The notes under the pieces were generated by a model. The model saw only the letters and a program-made list of their open reading frames with translations, made no database searches and had not been told where the DNA came from. Position numbers and translations under genes: made by a program. Shown here in pieces: positions 16,545-25,124 of a stretch of DNA of 42,569 nt. Source of the stretch: an uncultured Clostridia bacterium (lineage in GTDB: Bacteria > Bacillota > Clostridia > Oscillospirales > Ruminococcaceae); NCBI GenBank assembly GCA_947627205.1, contig CANQVE010000015.1:1-42569 (forward strand), given 5' to 3'. How positions within the stretch are numbered: the first letter of the stretch is position 1; every line of letters starts with the position of its first letter.

Positions 16545-17132
16545 ATGATCTACAGTTTACACGGAGAACTTATGGGAACGGAGCCGGGACTTGCGGTCAT
16601 CGAATGTTCGGGAGTAGGATATGCCTGCCGCACGACAGCGAATACCCTTTCAAAGATCCGCGACAAAAAAGAAGTTGTTTTGTATGCTTATCTTCATCTG
16701 ACGGAAAATGCGGCGGATCTTTTCGGATTTGCGGATAAGTCGGAGCTTTCGTGTTTTAAACAGCTTATCTCTGTTTCGGGAGTAGGTCCCAAAGCCGCGC
16801 TTTCAATTCTTTCCGACTTGACGCCGACCGAGCTTGCTCTTTGCATTGCCACGGGCGACAGCAAGACGCTCACTCGTTCTCCGGGGATAGGTCCGAAGAT
16901 AGCGCAAAGGATAGTTCTTGAACTTAAAGATAAAATTGCAAAAGACGAACGGTTTTCTTCCGCAGATGTTGCGGGCGTATCAAAGGCGGGCTCGAACAAT
17001 ATTTCCGAAGCAATGGAAGCTCTGGCTGTTCTGGGATTTCTGCCATCGCAGATAAATTCGGCTCTTATGGGAGCGGATCCGAATGCTTCCGTAGAGGAGC
17101 TTATTAAACTTGCACTTAAAAATCTTGCATAA
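16545..17132 (+). CDS. ruvA: Holliday junction DNA helicase subunit RuvA
   Basis: The 195-residue protein binds the junction and recruits RuvB. The N-terminal OB-fold starts M-I-Y-S-L-H-G. Two helix-hairpin-helix motifs appear as V-S-G-V-G-P-K-A-A and S-P-G-I-G-P-K-I-A-Q-R. The C-terminal domain that contacts RuvB is at about residues 145-195. AAGGAG precedes the ATG, five bases after ruvC. Confidence 0.95.
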   Translation: MIYSLHGELMGTEPGLAVIECSGVGYACRTTANTLSKIRDKKEVVLYAYLHLTENAADLFGFADKSELSCFKQLISVSGVGPKAALSILSDLTPTELALCIATGDSKTLTRSPGIGPKIAQRIVLELKDKIAKDERFSSADVAGVSKAGSNNISEAMEALAVLGFLPSQINSALMGADPNASVEELIKLALKNLA

Positions 17133-17166
17133 TAATAATTAAAATTTTCGGAAAGGAGGATTTTTC

Positions 17167-18075
17167 TTGAACAGCAATAATAACAACGGAAACCGCGTAA
17201 CCGTAAATATCGCGGGTATGTGTCTGGGCATTATGATAGGTATAACCGCGGCGGGCGTTATGTTTGAATATGACGACATAATGCCTCTTCTGATAGTGCT
17301 GGCGGTGAGCGGTCCGTGTTATCTGGCGGTCGTTCTGACACAGGAATTTCTCCAGCCGTATCTTAAACGGAGAGACGCCGCCATAAAAGCTCTGGGAAAG
17401 GACGGCATAAAAATAATGCGGCACGACTATGCCGCAAAGCTCGCATATAAAGGCATTTATGCATTGTTCAAGGGAAAATATCCCGACGCCGAAAATTATT
17501 TACAGCAGGCTCTCTCAAACTCTACTATAAGGCAAAATCAGAAATTCTGTCTGGAATGGCTTATAAAGCTGTATGAAACGAAGCAGGACAGCGCAAAGCT
17601 CATGTGGTGTTTCAGAAAAGCCGTCGAATATACTCCCGACGACGCGGGAACACAGTCGAGGCTCGGTCATGCGTATCTGTCGGAGGGCGACCTCGACAGA
17701 GCGGAATATTGTTTTAATGAGGCGCTCAAATACAGCGCGAACGACGGTTATCCTTATTACAGTCTGGTGAGAATAGCTCTTATAAGGGGCGATTATGACA
17801 AAGCCCACGAACTGCTTGAAACGCTTATGAAAGTAAACGGAAATCACCCGCTGGCTCACGCGGAATATGCGAACTATTATGCCATGACGGGCAACAGCGA
17901 AAAAGCGCAGGAAGAATGTAAAAAGGCGCAGGTCTGCGGATATAAAGATCCCGAAGAGCTTAACCGCAGAATAAAAGCAATGATAAGTTTTGAAGAAACA
18001 GAGTTCAGCGGCGAGGATCTGCCGAAATTGTATTACAGGAGAATTGAAAGCAAAGGCGGTGAGAAAAATGCTTGA
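17167..18075 (+). CDS. TPR-repeat membrane-anchored protein in the ruv operon
   Basis: The 302-residue protein starts at TTG, supported by GGAAAGGAGG ten bases upstream. An Asn-rich N-terminus is followed by two hydrophobic segments (about residues 12-30 and 38-58). From about residue 90 onward there are tandem tetratricopeptide-like helices with repeated A-x-x-Y-F and L-x-x-G-D-Y-D-K-A patterns. TPRs bind protein partners. The gene overlaps ruvB by 8 bp, so it is firmly inside the recombination operon. Its function there is unknown. Confidence 0.82.
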   Translation: MNSNNNNGNRVTVNIAGMCLGIMIGITAAGVMFEYDDIMPLLIVLAVSGPCYLAVVLTQEFLQPYLKRRDAAIKALGKDGIKIMRHDYAAKLAYKGIYALFKGKYPDAENYLQQALSNSTIRQNQKFCLEWLIKLYETKQDSAKLMWCFRKAVEYTPDDAGTQSRLGHAYLSEGDLDRAEYCFNEALKYSANDGYPYYSLVRIALIRGDYDKAHELLETLMKVNGNHPLAHAEYANYYAMTGNSEKAQEECKKAQVCGYKDPEELNRRIKAMISFEETEFSGEDLPKLYYRRIESKGGEKNA

Positions 18076-19126
18076 GATGTCAGATGATGGAATTGATTTC
18101 AGCGACAGAGTCGTAGAGCCGAGGGCTGTCGAAAGCGACAGCGACATGGAACTTACGCTTCGTCCGAAATCTTTGGCTGAATATATAGGGCAGGACAAGG
18201 TAAAAGAAAATATGGCGGTCTATATCGAAGCCGCGAAGAAGCGCGGAGAATGTCTGGACCATGTTCTTTTATACGGTCCGCCCGGACTCGGAAAAACAAC
18301 GCTTTCGTGCATAATCGCAAACGAAATGGGCGTTAATATCCGCATAACTTCGGGACCTGCGATAGAAAAAGCGGGCGACCTTGCAGCGCTTCTGACAAAT
18401 TTACAGCCGAACGACGTTTTATTCATCGACGAGATACACCGCCTTTCAAGGCAGGTAGAAGAAGTCCTCTACCCCGCTATGGAAGATTATGCGCTGGATA
18501 TTGTCATGGGAAACGGTCCTGCGGCGCGCTCTATAAGAATTGATCTTCCGCATTTTACTCTCATAGGAGCTACAACGCGTTCAGGTCAGCTTTCCGCGCC
18601 GCTTCGCGACAGATTCGGCGTTGTGCAGAGGCTGGAGCTTTATACGCCCGAACAGCTCTGCGACATAGTTCAGCGGTCGGCTGTTATTTTAGGGATACCG
18701 TGCATGAAAGACGGCGCACTTGAAATAGCGAGGCGTTCGAGAGGTACTCCGCGAATTGCAAACCGCCTGCTTAAACGCGTAAGAGATTTCGCAGAGGTCA
18801 TAGGAAACGGAAAGATAACGCGCGAGATAGCAGACACTGCTCTTAAAAAATTAGAGGTAGACGCTCTTGGTCTTGACAGCCTGGACAGAAATTTTCTCGA
18901 AATGATAATCAAAGGCTATAACGGCGGACCTGTGGGACTTTCAACTCTCGCTTCGGCGCTGAATGAAGAAGCCGTAACGCTCGAAGACGTCTGCGAGCCT
19001 TATCTTATGCAACTCGGATTTGTGGCGAAAACTCCGAGAGGAAGAATAGCAACGGCACTTGCATATAAGCACCTCGGAATTGCATACAACGGCGACGACG
19101 ACCAGCAAACTCTTGAAGATAATTAA
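18068..19126 (+). CDS. ruvB: Holliday junction branch migration ATPase RuvB
   Basis: The 352-residue AAA+ motor has the [11 protein letters not shown] start of the domain, Walker [10 protein letters not shown], Walker B F-I-D-E-I-H-R and sensor G-A-T-T-R-S-G. The C-terminal winged helix carries P-R-G-R-I-A-T. The ATG at 18068 overlaps the TPR gene stop, with GGTGAG as the ribosome site. ATG 18077 is a possible alternative. Confidence 0.96.
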   Translation: MLEMSDDGIDFSDRVVEPRAVESDSDMELTLRPKSLAEYIGQDKVKENMAVYIEAAKKRGECLDHVLLYGPPGLGKTTLSCIIANEMGVNIRITSGPAIEKAGDLAALLTNLQPNDVLFIDEIHRLSRQVEEVLYPAMEDYALDIVMGNGPAARSIRIDLPHFTLIGATTRSGQLSAPLRDRFGVVQRLELYTPEQLCDIVQRSAVILGIPCMKDGALEIARRSRGTPRIANRLLKRVRDFAEVIGNGKITREIADTALKKLEVDALGLDSLDRNFLEMIIKGYNGGPVGLSTLASALNEEAVTLEDVCEPYLMQLGFVAKTPRGRIATALAYKHLGIAYNGDDDQQTLEDN

Positions 19127-19161
19127 GCTGTTTTTTGTATACTGACAAGAAACGAGGACAA

Positions 19162-20097
19162 TTGTTATTAAGACGAGGTGGTTTTACGGCAAGCTCTGTT
19201 GAAGTCTGGATATGGCTGCTTATCGTTATGCAGCCGTATAACCCGAAAACGCTCGAAATTCTCGAACGTTTTGACTATAACACCGAAAAAACCGCCGCGG
19301 CTATCCGCGACGGAAAAGTTCAGCTTTCCGACGACGAAAAGAAACGCGCGGCAGAAACACGAAACGGCGCCGTGCGCGAGGTCCTTGACGTATGCCGAAA
19401 AAACGGCATAAGGATAATTACTCTCGGCGACAGCGAATATCCACAGATTTTAAAGAACATTGAAAACCCGCCGATAGTGTTGTTCTGCGCGGGAAATTTA
19501 AGCGGGCTCGATGACGCAATTACGGTTTCCGCTGTCGGCACAAGAAAACCCTCGGACTACAGCATTGCTGTTACAAGGAAAATTATCCCTCAGCTTTGCG
19601 AAGTCGGCGCAATAATTACGAGCGGACTTGCGGTGGGAATAGACCGCGAAGTCCACAGAGCCTGCCTTTACAGCGGCGGGAGGACAATAGGCGTTTTAGG
19701 GTGCGGAATTATGGTAAACTATCCCGCGGACAATGCAAAACTTAAACGCGCTATAGCAGAAAACGGCGGCGCGGTGATAAGCGAGCTTTTGCCCTATACA
19801 AGACCGTCCGCCGATTATTTTCAATACAGAAACCGCATTATCTCGGGCTTGTCCAAAGGAACTCTCGTCATTGAAGCAGATGAAAAAAGCGGAGCGCTCC
19901 TTACGGCAAATCACGCCTGCGAACAAGGCAGAGAGGTGTTTTATATCCCGCCGCACGACATACTGTCGCCGCGTTTTATGGGAGCGGTTTTGCTCGGACG
20001 CGACGGAGCTGTGCCTGTTTTCAGCTATCTTGACATTCTCGCTTCTTTGCTCAGACATGATGAGTTTGAAAAACTCGCGGAAAACCATCAGTCCTGA
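19162..20097 (+). CDS. dprA: DNA-processing protein DprA
   Basis: DprA loads RecA on single-stranded DNA during transformation and recombination. The product (about 311 residues) has the Rossmann core with V-G-T-R-K-P-S-D-Y-S, S-G-L-A-V-G-I-D-R-E-V-H and G-C-G-I-M-V-N-Y-P, then R-N-R-I-I-S-G-L-S. The first ATG comes too late (codon 32 of the open frame). The start is therefore probably TTG 19162, with GAGG five bases before it; TTG 19135 is the alternative. The gene follows ruvB closely and overlaps the convergent YolD-like gene by 10 bp. Confidence 0.9.
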   Translation: MLLRRGGFTASSVEVWIWLLIVMQPYNPKTLEILERFDYNTEKTAAAIRDGKVQLSDDEKKRAAETRNGAVREVLDVCRKNGIRIITLGDSEYPQILKNIENPPIVLFCAGNLSGLDDAITVSAVGTRKPSDYSIAVTRKIIPQLCEVGAIITSGLAVGIDREVHRACLYSGGRTIGVLGCGIMVNYPADNAKLKRAIAENGGAVISELLPYTRPSADYFQYRNRIISGLSKGTLVIEADEKSGALLTANHACEQGREVFYIPPHDILSPRFMGAVLLGRDGAVPVFSYLDILASLLRHDEFEKLAENHQS

Positions 20098-20285
20098 TCG
20101 TCGAAATACTTGTCAAACTCGGAGGTTGTTTCGGTCTCCCTTTCTTTTTTCGCCGTATCGTCAATTTTTTCCTCAAACCCTTTAAGCGCTGCAAACGACA
20201 TAAACTGCGCGGCTCTGTCATGAATTGACATAGGCTTTTCGGGCTTCGGACAAGAACGGTTTATTATATCTTCATTTTTATTCAT
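20088..20285 (-). CDS. YolD-like small protein
   Basis: The 65-residue soluble protein contains S-I-H-D-R-A-A-Q-F-M-S-F-A-A-L. This is close to the R-A-A-Q-F-x-P-F-A-A-L segment of the small YolD-like proteins usually encoded next to Y-family DNA polymerases in Firmicutes. No polymerase gene is adjacent here. An AAAGGAGA ribosome site and a perfect promoter with a ~130-nt leader support expression. The 3' end overlaps dprA convergently. Confidence 0.75.
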   Translation of the reverse strand: MNKNEDIINRSCPKPEKPMSIHDRAAQFMSFAALKGFEEKIDDTAKKERETETTSEFDKYFDDQD

Positions 20286-20416
20286 ATTCTATCTCCTTTA
20301 TCGCGGGCAAATTCTAAATTTCGTCAATATGTATAATTTTAAGCGTCTTTTTTCTACTTTCGTTTTATTCGATTTTCCGAAAGTATTTTTTCTTTTTGAA
20401 ATGCCCCTGCAACCCG

Positions 20417-20445
20417 ATTATATCACATTTCCGAAAAAAAGTCAA
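20417..20445 (-). promoter_or_regulatory. Promoter of the YolD-like gene
   Basis: On the minus strand TTGACT (20440-20445), a 17-bp spacer and TATAAT (20417-20422) lie about 130 bp upstream of the ATG. Confidence 0.65.
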
Positions 20446-20491
20446 TCGCAGTTTGACTTTAAACGGACGGCAAAATATTGAAAAAAATGTA

Positions 20492-20520
20492 TTGACAAAA
20501 GCGATAAAATACTATATAAT
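20492..20520 (+). promoter_or_regulatory. Promoter of nrdD
   Basis: TTGACA (20492-20497), a 17-bp spacer and TATAAT (20515-20520) form a perfect promoter. Its -10 region is covered by the upstream NrdR-like box. Confidence 0.78.
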
Positions 20521-20555
20521 AAGTACATGCACGATTTTTTTACAAGATATTGTGT
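20509..20555 (+). promoter_or_regulatory. Tandem NrdR-like boxes
   Basis: Two 16-bp sites resemble the NrdR consensus ACACWATATATWGTGT. Box 1 (20509-20524) matches at about 11 of 16 positions and overlaps the -10. Box 2 (20540-20555) matches at about 13 of 16. They are 31 bp apart (15-bp gap), the three-helical-turn spacing typical of NrdR pairs. Repression of nrdD at high dATP is the expected outcome (inference). Confidence 0.65.
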
Positions 20556-20583
20556 TAAAGACTAATTAAGGAGAGTATCGGGA

Positions 20584-22839
20584 ATGTCAATGATAACCAT
20601 GATAAAAAAGCGCGACGGACGTGAGGCTCCGTTCAATATCGAAAAAATTGCCAAGGCAATTTACAAAGCCGCAGAATCTGTCGGCGGACGCGATTATGCG
20701 GAAGCTATGGACCTTGCGGACAAGGTCTGCCAACAGCTTTCGGAGAGCATTATCGGACGCAATCCATCTGTCGAAGAAGTCCAGGATATGGTCGAAAAGG
20801 TCCTTATAGAAACAGGTCACGCAAAGACCGCAAAGGCGTTTATTCTCTACCGCGCAGAACGTACAAGAGCGCGCGAAATGAATACTCAGCTCATGAAAAC
20901 CTATGAGAACCTGACCTTTAAATCGGCGGGCGATTTCGACCTGAAGCGCGAAAACGCTAATATCGATGGCGACACCGCTATGGGTACGATGCTGAAATAC
21001 GGAAGCGAGGGCGCAAAGCAGTTCAACGAGCTTTATGTTCTTGACAAGGATCATTCCGAGGCGCATATAAACGGAGATATCCACATTCACGATCTCGACT
21101 TTTTGACGCTTACGACGACCTGCTGTCAGATAGATCTGCAAAAGCTGTTCCACAACGGCTTTTCAACAGGACACGGATTTTTGCGCGAGCCGAACGATAT
21201 TTCGAGCTACGCGGCGCTTGCGTGTATCGCTATTCAGTCCAACCAGAACGACCAGCACGGCGGTCAGAGCGTTCCGAATTTCGACTATGCAATGGCGGAC
21301 GGTATCAGAAAGACTTTCCGCAGGCTCTATACCGCAAACCTCATAAAGGGCGTATGGTATACTTTCGGCGGGGATTACAATGAAATAACCGAAAAGCTCA
21401 AAGGCGTTGCGGAGAAGATTTTTGAAGAATACGGTCTTTGCCCGAAACTCAGCAACAACGACGACTACAAGGCGAAAGAATGGGAGCTTATCGCTTCGGA
21501 ATACGGCGACAAGTTCTCACAGATACAGGACGAGGCGGAAAAGCTGGCAGAAGCCGAGACCGACAGAGCGACTTATCAGGCAATGGAAGCGCTTATTCAC
21601 AACCTCAACACCATGAACAGCCGTGCGGGCGCACAGAACCCGTTCTCCTCTATAAACTACGGCACGGATACTTCTCCCGAGGGAAGAATGATAATAAAGA
21701 ATGTTCTTCTTGCGGCGGAGGCAGGTCTCGGAAACGGCGAAACGCCTATATTCCCCATTCATATCTTTAAGGTCAAGGACGGGGTAAACTTCAACGAGGG
21801 CGAACCTAACTACGATCTCTTTAAACTTGCTATCCGCGTTTCGGCAAAGAGAATGTTCCCGAATTTCAGCTTTATTGACGCACCGTTCAATCTTCAATAT
21901 TACAAAGAGGGCGACTGCAACACCGAGATAGCCTATATGGGATGCAGAACGAGAGTTATCGCGAATAATCACGACAAATCGCGCGAGATAGTAACGGGCA
22001 GAGGAAACCTTTCGTTTACGACGATAAATCTTCCGAGGCTCGGAATTGAGGCTCACGGCGATATAAACAAGTTCTACAAAGAACTCGACAAGATGATGGA
22101 CATGGTTTTCCAACAGCTTCTGGACAGACTTGCCATTCAGTCGAGAAAGCATGTAAAGAATTATCCTTTCCTTATGGGACAGGGCGTATGGATAGACAGC
22201 GAAACGCTTTCGGAAAACGACGAGGTCGGAGAGATACTTAAACACGGAAGCCTTTCGACAGGCTTTATAGGACTTGCAGAAACGCTTGTTGCCCTTATCG
22301 GAAAGCACCACGGAGAAAGCGAAGAGGCGCAGAAGCTCGGTCTTGAGATAATCACGCACATGCGCGAAAAGGCTGACAGAAAGGGCAAGGAGACCGGTCT
22401 TAACTTTACGCTTCTTGCGACGCCCGCAGAGGGACTTTCGGGACGCTTTATTGCAATTGACAAAAAGCGCTATGGAATTATCCCGGGAATTACCGACAAG
22501 GATTTCTATACGAACTCTTTCCATGTTCCCGTTTACTATAACATCAGCGCGTTTAAGAAAATAAGGCTCGAAGCGCCCTATCATGCGCTTACAAACGGCG
22601 GTCACATAAGCTATGTCGAGCTTGACGGAGATCCGCTGAAAAACCTCGACGCATTTGAAAAGATAGTTCGCTTTATGAAAGAACAAGGTATCGGCTACGG
22701 CGCGATAAATCACCCGATAGACCGCGATCCCTGCTGCGGATTTACGGGAATAATCGACGACGAATGCCCGAACTGCCACCGCAAGGACAGCGAAGTTATA
22801 ATCGACAGAGTAGAGCGCCCGAAGAGATTTATGGTGTAA
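20584..22839 (+). CDS. nrdD: Anaerobic ribonucleoside-triphosphate reductase, apparently lacking the glycyl-radical tail
   Basis: The 751-residue product has an N-terminal ATP-cone (about residues 3-95), then the class III reductase barrel. T-T-T-C-C-Q, N-Q-N-D-Q-H-G-G-Q and M-G-C-R-T-R-V hold the expected active-site Cys residues. A C-terminal zinc-type segment C-C-G-F-T-G...C-P-N-C is present. The protein then ends D-R-V-E-R-P-K-R-F-M-V. The family normally continues with an R-[VI]-x-G-Y motif carrying the essential glycyl radical, and no G-Y codon pair of that kind occurs in any plus frame up to nrdG. AAGGAGAG precedes the ATG. It is otherwise full length and well conserved. Confidence 0.9.
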   Translation: MSMITMIKKRDGREAPFNIEKIAKAIYKAAESVGGRDYAEAMDLADKVCQQLSESIIGRNPSVEEVQDMVEKVLIETGHAKTAKAFILYRAERTRAREMNTQLMKTYENLTFKSAGDFDLKRENANIDGDTAMGTMLKYGSEGAKQFNELYVLDKDHSEAHINGDIHIHDLDFLTLTTTCCQIDLQKLFHNGFSTGHGFLREPNDISSYAALACIAIQSNQNDQHGGQSVPNFDYAMADGIRKTFRRLYTANLIKGVWYTFGGDYNEITEKLKGVAEKIFEEYGLCPKLSNNDDYKAKEWELIASEYGDKFSQIQDEAEKLAEAETDRATYQAMEALIHNLNTMNSRAGAQNPFSSINYGTDTSPEGRMIIKNVLLAAEAGLGNGETPIFPIHIFKVKDGVNFNEGEPNYDLFKLAIRVSAKRMFPNFSFIDAPFNLQYYKEGDCNTEIAYMGCRTRVIANNHDKSREIVTGRGNLSFTTINLPRLGIEAHGDINKFYKELDKMMDMVFQQLLDRLAIQSRKHVKNYPFLMGQGVWIDSETLSENDEVGEILKHGSLSTGFIGLAETLVALIGKHHGESEEAQKLGLEIITHMREKADRKGKETGLNFTLLATPAEGLSGRFIAIDKKRYGIIPGITDKDFYTNSFHVPVYYNISAFKKIRLEAPYHALTNGGHISYVELDGDPLKNLDAFEKIVRFMKEQGIGYGAINHPIDRDPCCGFTGIIDDECPNCHRKDSEVIIDRVERPKRFMV

Positions 22840-22897
22840 TAAGCTGTTTGATTGCAGGACAGTATTTAAAGTTTGATTTCCGAATATAATATAAAAG

Positions 22898-22944
22898 CAC
22901 CGCGCTTTAATTATCGGCTGAACAAGTCGTAAAGAGCGCGGTGC
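22898..22944 (+). other. Strong hairpin between nrdD and nrdG
   Basis: GCACCGCGC (22898-22906) pairs with GCGCGGTGC (about 22936-22944), extended inside by TTTA/TAAA and a small CGGCT/AGTCG hairpin. There is no U-tract, so it is more likely an mRNA stability or processing element than a terminator. Confidence 0.55.
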
Positions 22945-22973
22945 AGAAGTCAAAAGGCAAAAACGGAGGAAGT

Positions 22974-23480
22974 ATGGAAATAAGGATAGCGGGGACTGTA
23001 AGCGAGTCGATAGTAGACGGTCCGGGGCTTAGGTATGTAGTTTTTACGCAGGGCTGTCCGCACAACTGCGAGGGCTGTCAGAACCCCGAAACTCACGATT
23101 TTTCGGGAGGAAAAACTGTAGACACGGACGTTCTTTATAAAGAGTGTACGGAAGATCCGCTTCAGGAGGGCGTAACTTTTTCGGGCGGAGAGCCGTTTTG
23201 TCAGGCGGAAGCGCTGTATGAGCTGGGGAAAAGGCTTAAAAATGACGAATATCATCTGATGTGCTACACAGGGTGGACGTTTGAAGAACTGCAGAAAAAG
23301 AGCGAAAAAGAGGAATTTGTAAGAAAACTTTTAGGGATAACGGACATTCTTGTTGACGGAAGATTTATGATCGAAAAACGCTCGCTTGCGCTGAAATTCA
23401 GAGGAAGCGAAAATCAGAGGCTCATTGACGTACAGAAAAGCCTGAAACAAGGTCATATCGTTTTAGCGGAGAATATCTAA
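22974..23480 (+). CDS. nrdG: Anaerobic ribonucleotide reductase activating protein
   Basis: The 168-residue radical SAM enzyme installs the glycyl radical on NrdD. It has the motif C-P-H-N-C-E-G-C (C-x3-C-x2-C), followed by G-G-E-P-F. The start at 22974 (MEIRIAGTV) is supported by GGAGGA four bases before it; the ORF begins earlier at 22941. It is paired with nrdD, 134 bp downstream. Confidence 0.95.
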   Translation: MEIRIAGTVSESIVDGPGLRYVVFTQGCPHNCEGCQNPETHDFSGGKTVDTDVLYKECTEDPLQEGVTFSGGEPFCQAEALYELGKRLKNDEYHLMCYTGWTFEELQKKSEKEEFVRKLLGITDILVDGRFMIEKRSLALKFRGSENQRLIDVQKSLKQGHIVLAENI

Positions 23481-23499
23481 GAATTTTTTTGGAGTGAAT

Positions 23500-25083
23500 G
23501 TGAGAAAATTATTATGCGTGATACTTGCGGCGCTTATGGCTGTAACGATGATGAGCGGCTGCTCGGACGACGGACTTGACGCTGTTTTAGCCTATGATAT
23601 AGGGGAAAATCCGAAAACAATAGATCCCCAGCAAGCCAACGATCCGAATTCCGTACAGATAGTGCAGAATGTTTTTATGGGGCTTATGAGATACGGAGCG
23701 GACGGCTCTGTACAGCTCGGAGCGGCGGAAAGCTATACGGTGTCGGAAGATGAGCTGACATATAACTTTAAGCTGAAACAGGACGTTTTCTGGACAAACT
23801 GCGCCAAGCTCGAAAGACAATGCACGGCGAAAGACTTTGTTTTCGGCTTCAGAAGATTGTTTGATACAAACACAAATTCCCCGCGTGCAGAAGAATATTT
23901 CTGCATAAAAAATGCCGAGGAAATGTACAGCGGGAAATATATAAGCGAGGATAATTTCGGAGTAAAGGCAATAAACGATTTCGAGCTTGAAATTACGCTC
24001 GAATATGCCGATCCGCGCTTTTTACAGCTTTTATGCGAAGCGCCCGCTATGCCCTGCAACGAGGAATTTTTCAACGAAGCGCGCGGGAAATACGGGCTTT
24101 CCGCCGAATGTACCCCGTCAAACGGAGCGTTTTATGTGAGAGAATGGTATTTTGATCCTTATGCTTCTACGGACGTAAACCACGTTTTCTTGTACAGAAA
24201 TTCTAAAAACGCCGAAGTTTTCGAGGTCTGCCCCTCCGCAGTAAAGCTGTTTATCGAGGACAAGGAAGATTTTATAGGAGATTTTCTTAGCGGAGACACA
24301 AGCTGTATAGCCGTTTCAAACGAAGAAAGATCAAAAATTTCGGGGAATTATATTTACAAAGAATTTTCGAGCATAACCGTCGGAATTACATTCAATGAAA
24401 AATACGAGCTTGCCGAAAACTTAGATTTCCGAAAGGCGCTTGAGCTTTCCATTCCCCGCGAGAAATTAAATCAAGCCATGAAAGATTTCAAAGGCGCGGA
24501 GGGAGTTATCCCGCGCGGAACAAAGCTCTACGGCGAAAACTACAGAGAGCAGGCGGGAGTTTGCGATATTCCCGAATATGACCGCGGCGAAGCGGAAACG
24601 CTCTTTAAAACCATAAGGTCTGAAATTGACTCAAAGCTCCTGCGCGGCGCGAGGGTAATAACGAAAAGCGACGACGCTCACACGGCGGCGCAATATATAA
24701 CGCAGGAATGGCAAAGCCTCGGTTTTTACTGCCAGCTCGAAAACTTGTCCGAAAGCGAATTTAACAGCAGGCTTGCCGAGGGAACTTATGAAATGGCTAT
24801 AACAGAGCTTTCGGGCGGTTATGACAGCCCCGAAGCGTATCTTGGGCAATTAAACGCGGGCGAAAATAAAGAAGCGCTTGACTTGCTTTTAAGCTCGGCT
24901 TATCTCTCAAAAGACGGCGGAGCGGAAATTTATCGGAAAGCGGAACAGCTAATTATTGACAACTGCGTGTTTATTCCCATTTACTACAAGAATGAGTTTT
25001 TTATAACAGAGAAAGATGTTTCGGATGTAATTTACGATCCGTTTACTAAGACAATTGATTTTACACGCGGGAAAGTAAAATAA
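23500..25083 (+). CDS. Peptide-type ABC transporter substrate-binding lipoprotein (OppA-like)
   Basis: The 527-residue product has a lipoprotein signal peptide ending M-S-G-C (Cys about residue 20). The SBP_bac_5 fold follows, with the family opening G-E-N-P-K-T-I-D-P-Q and V-F-M-G-L. It would bind oligopeptides. No permease or ATPase genes are beside it, so it must use a transporter encoded elsewhere or have another role. The start is GTG 23500 with GGAG upstream; GTG 23494 is in frame but lacks a site. It lies 19 bp after nrdG. Confidence 0.87.
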   Translation: MRKLLCVILAALMAVTMMSGCSDDGLDAVLAYDIGENPKTIDPQQANDPNSVQIVQNVFMGLMRYGADGSVQLGAAESYTVSEDELTYNFKLKQDVFWTNCAKLERQCTAKDFVFGFRRLFDTNTNSPRAEEYFCIKNAEEMYSGKYISEDNFGVKAINDFELEITLEYADPRFLQLLCEAPAMPCNEEFFNEARGKYGLSAECTPSNGAFYVREWYFDPYASTDVNHVFLYRNSKNAEVFEVCPSAVKLFIEDKEDFIGDFLSGDTSCIAVSNEERSKISGNYIYKEFSSITVGITFNEKYELAENLDFRKALELSIPREKLNQAMKDFKGAEGVIPRGTKLYGENYREQAGVCDIPEYDRGEAETLFKTIRSEIDSKLLRGARVITKSDDAHTAAQYITQEWQSLGFYCQLENLSESEFNSRLAEGTYEMAITELSGGYDSPEAYLGQLNAGENKEALDLLLSSAYLSKDGGAEIYRKAEQLIIDNCVFIPIYYKNEFFITEKDVSDVIYDPFTKTIDFTRGKVK

Positions 25084-25088
25084 AAAAC

Positions 25089-25122
25089 GCGCTCTTCAGC
25101 GAAAATGAGGAGCGCTTTTTTT
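25089..25122. terminator. Bidirectional terminator between the lipoprotein gene and mfd
   Basis: GCGCTCTTCA (25089-25098) pairs with TGAGGAGCGC (25106-25115), giving 10 bp with one G-T. It is followed by TTTTTTT on the plus strand and by a TTTTTTATTTT tract on the minus strand. It serves both convergent genes. Confidence 0.85.
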
Positions 25123-25124
25123 GT

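Noticed and set aside
21517-22953. 478-residue minus-strand ORF opposite nrdD
   Set aside because: It is a long antisense shadow in a gene of biased codon use. It has no ribosome site or family resemblance, and nrdD covers it fully.
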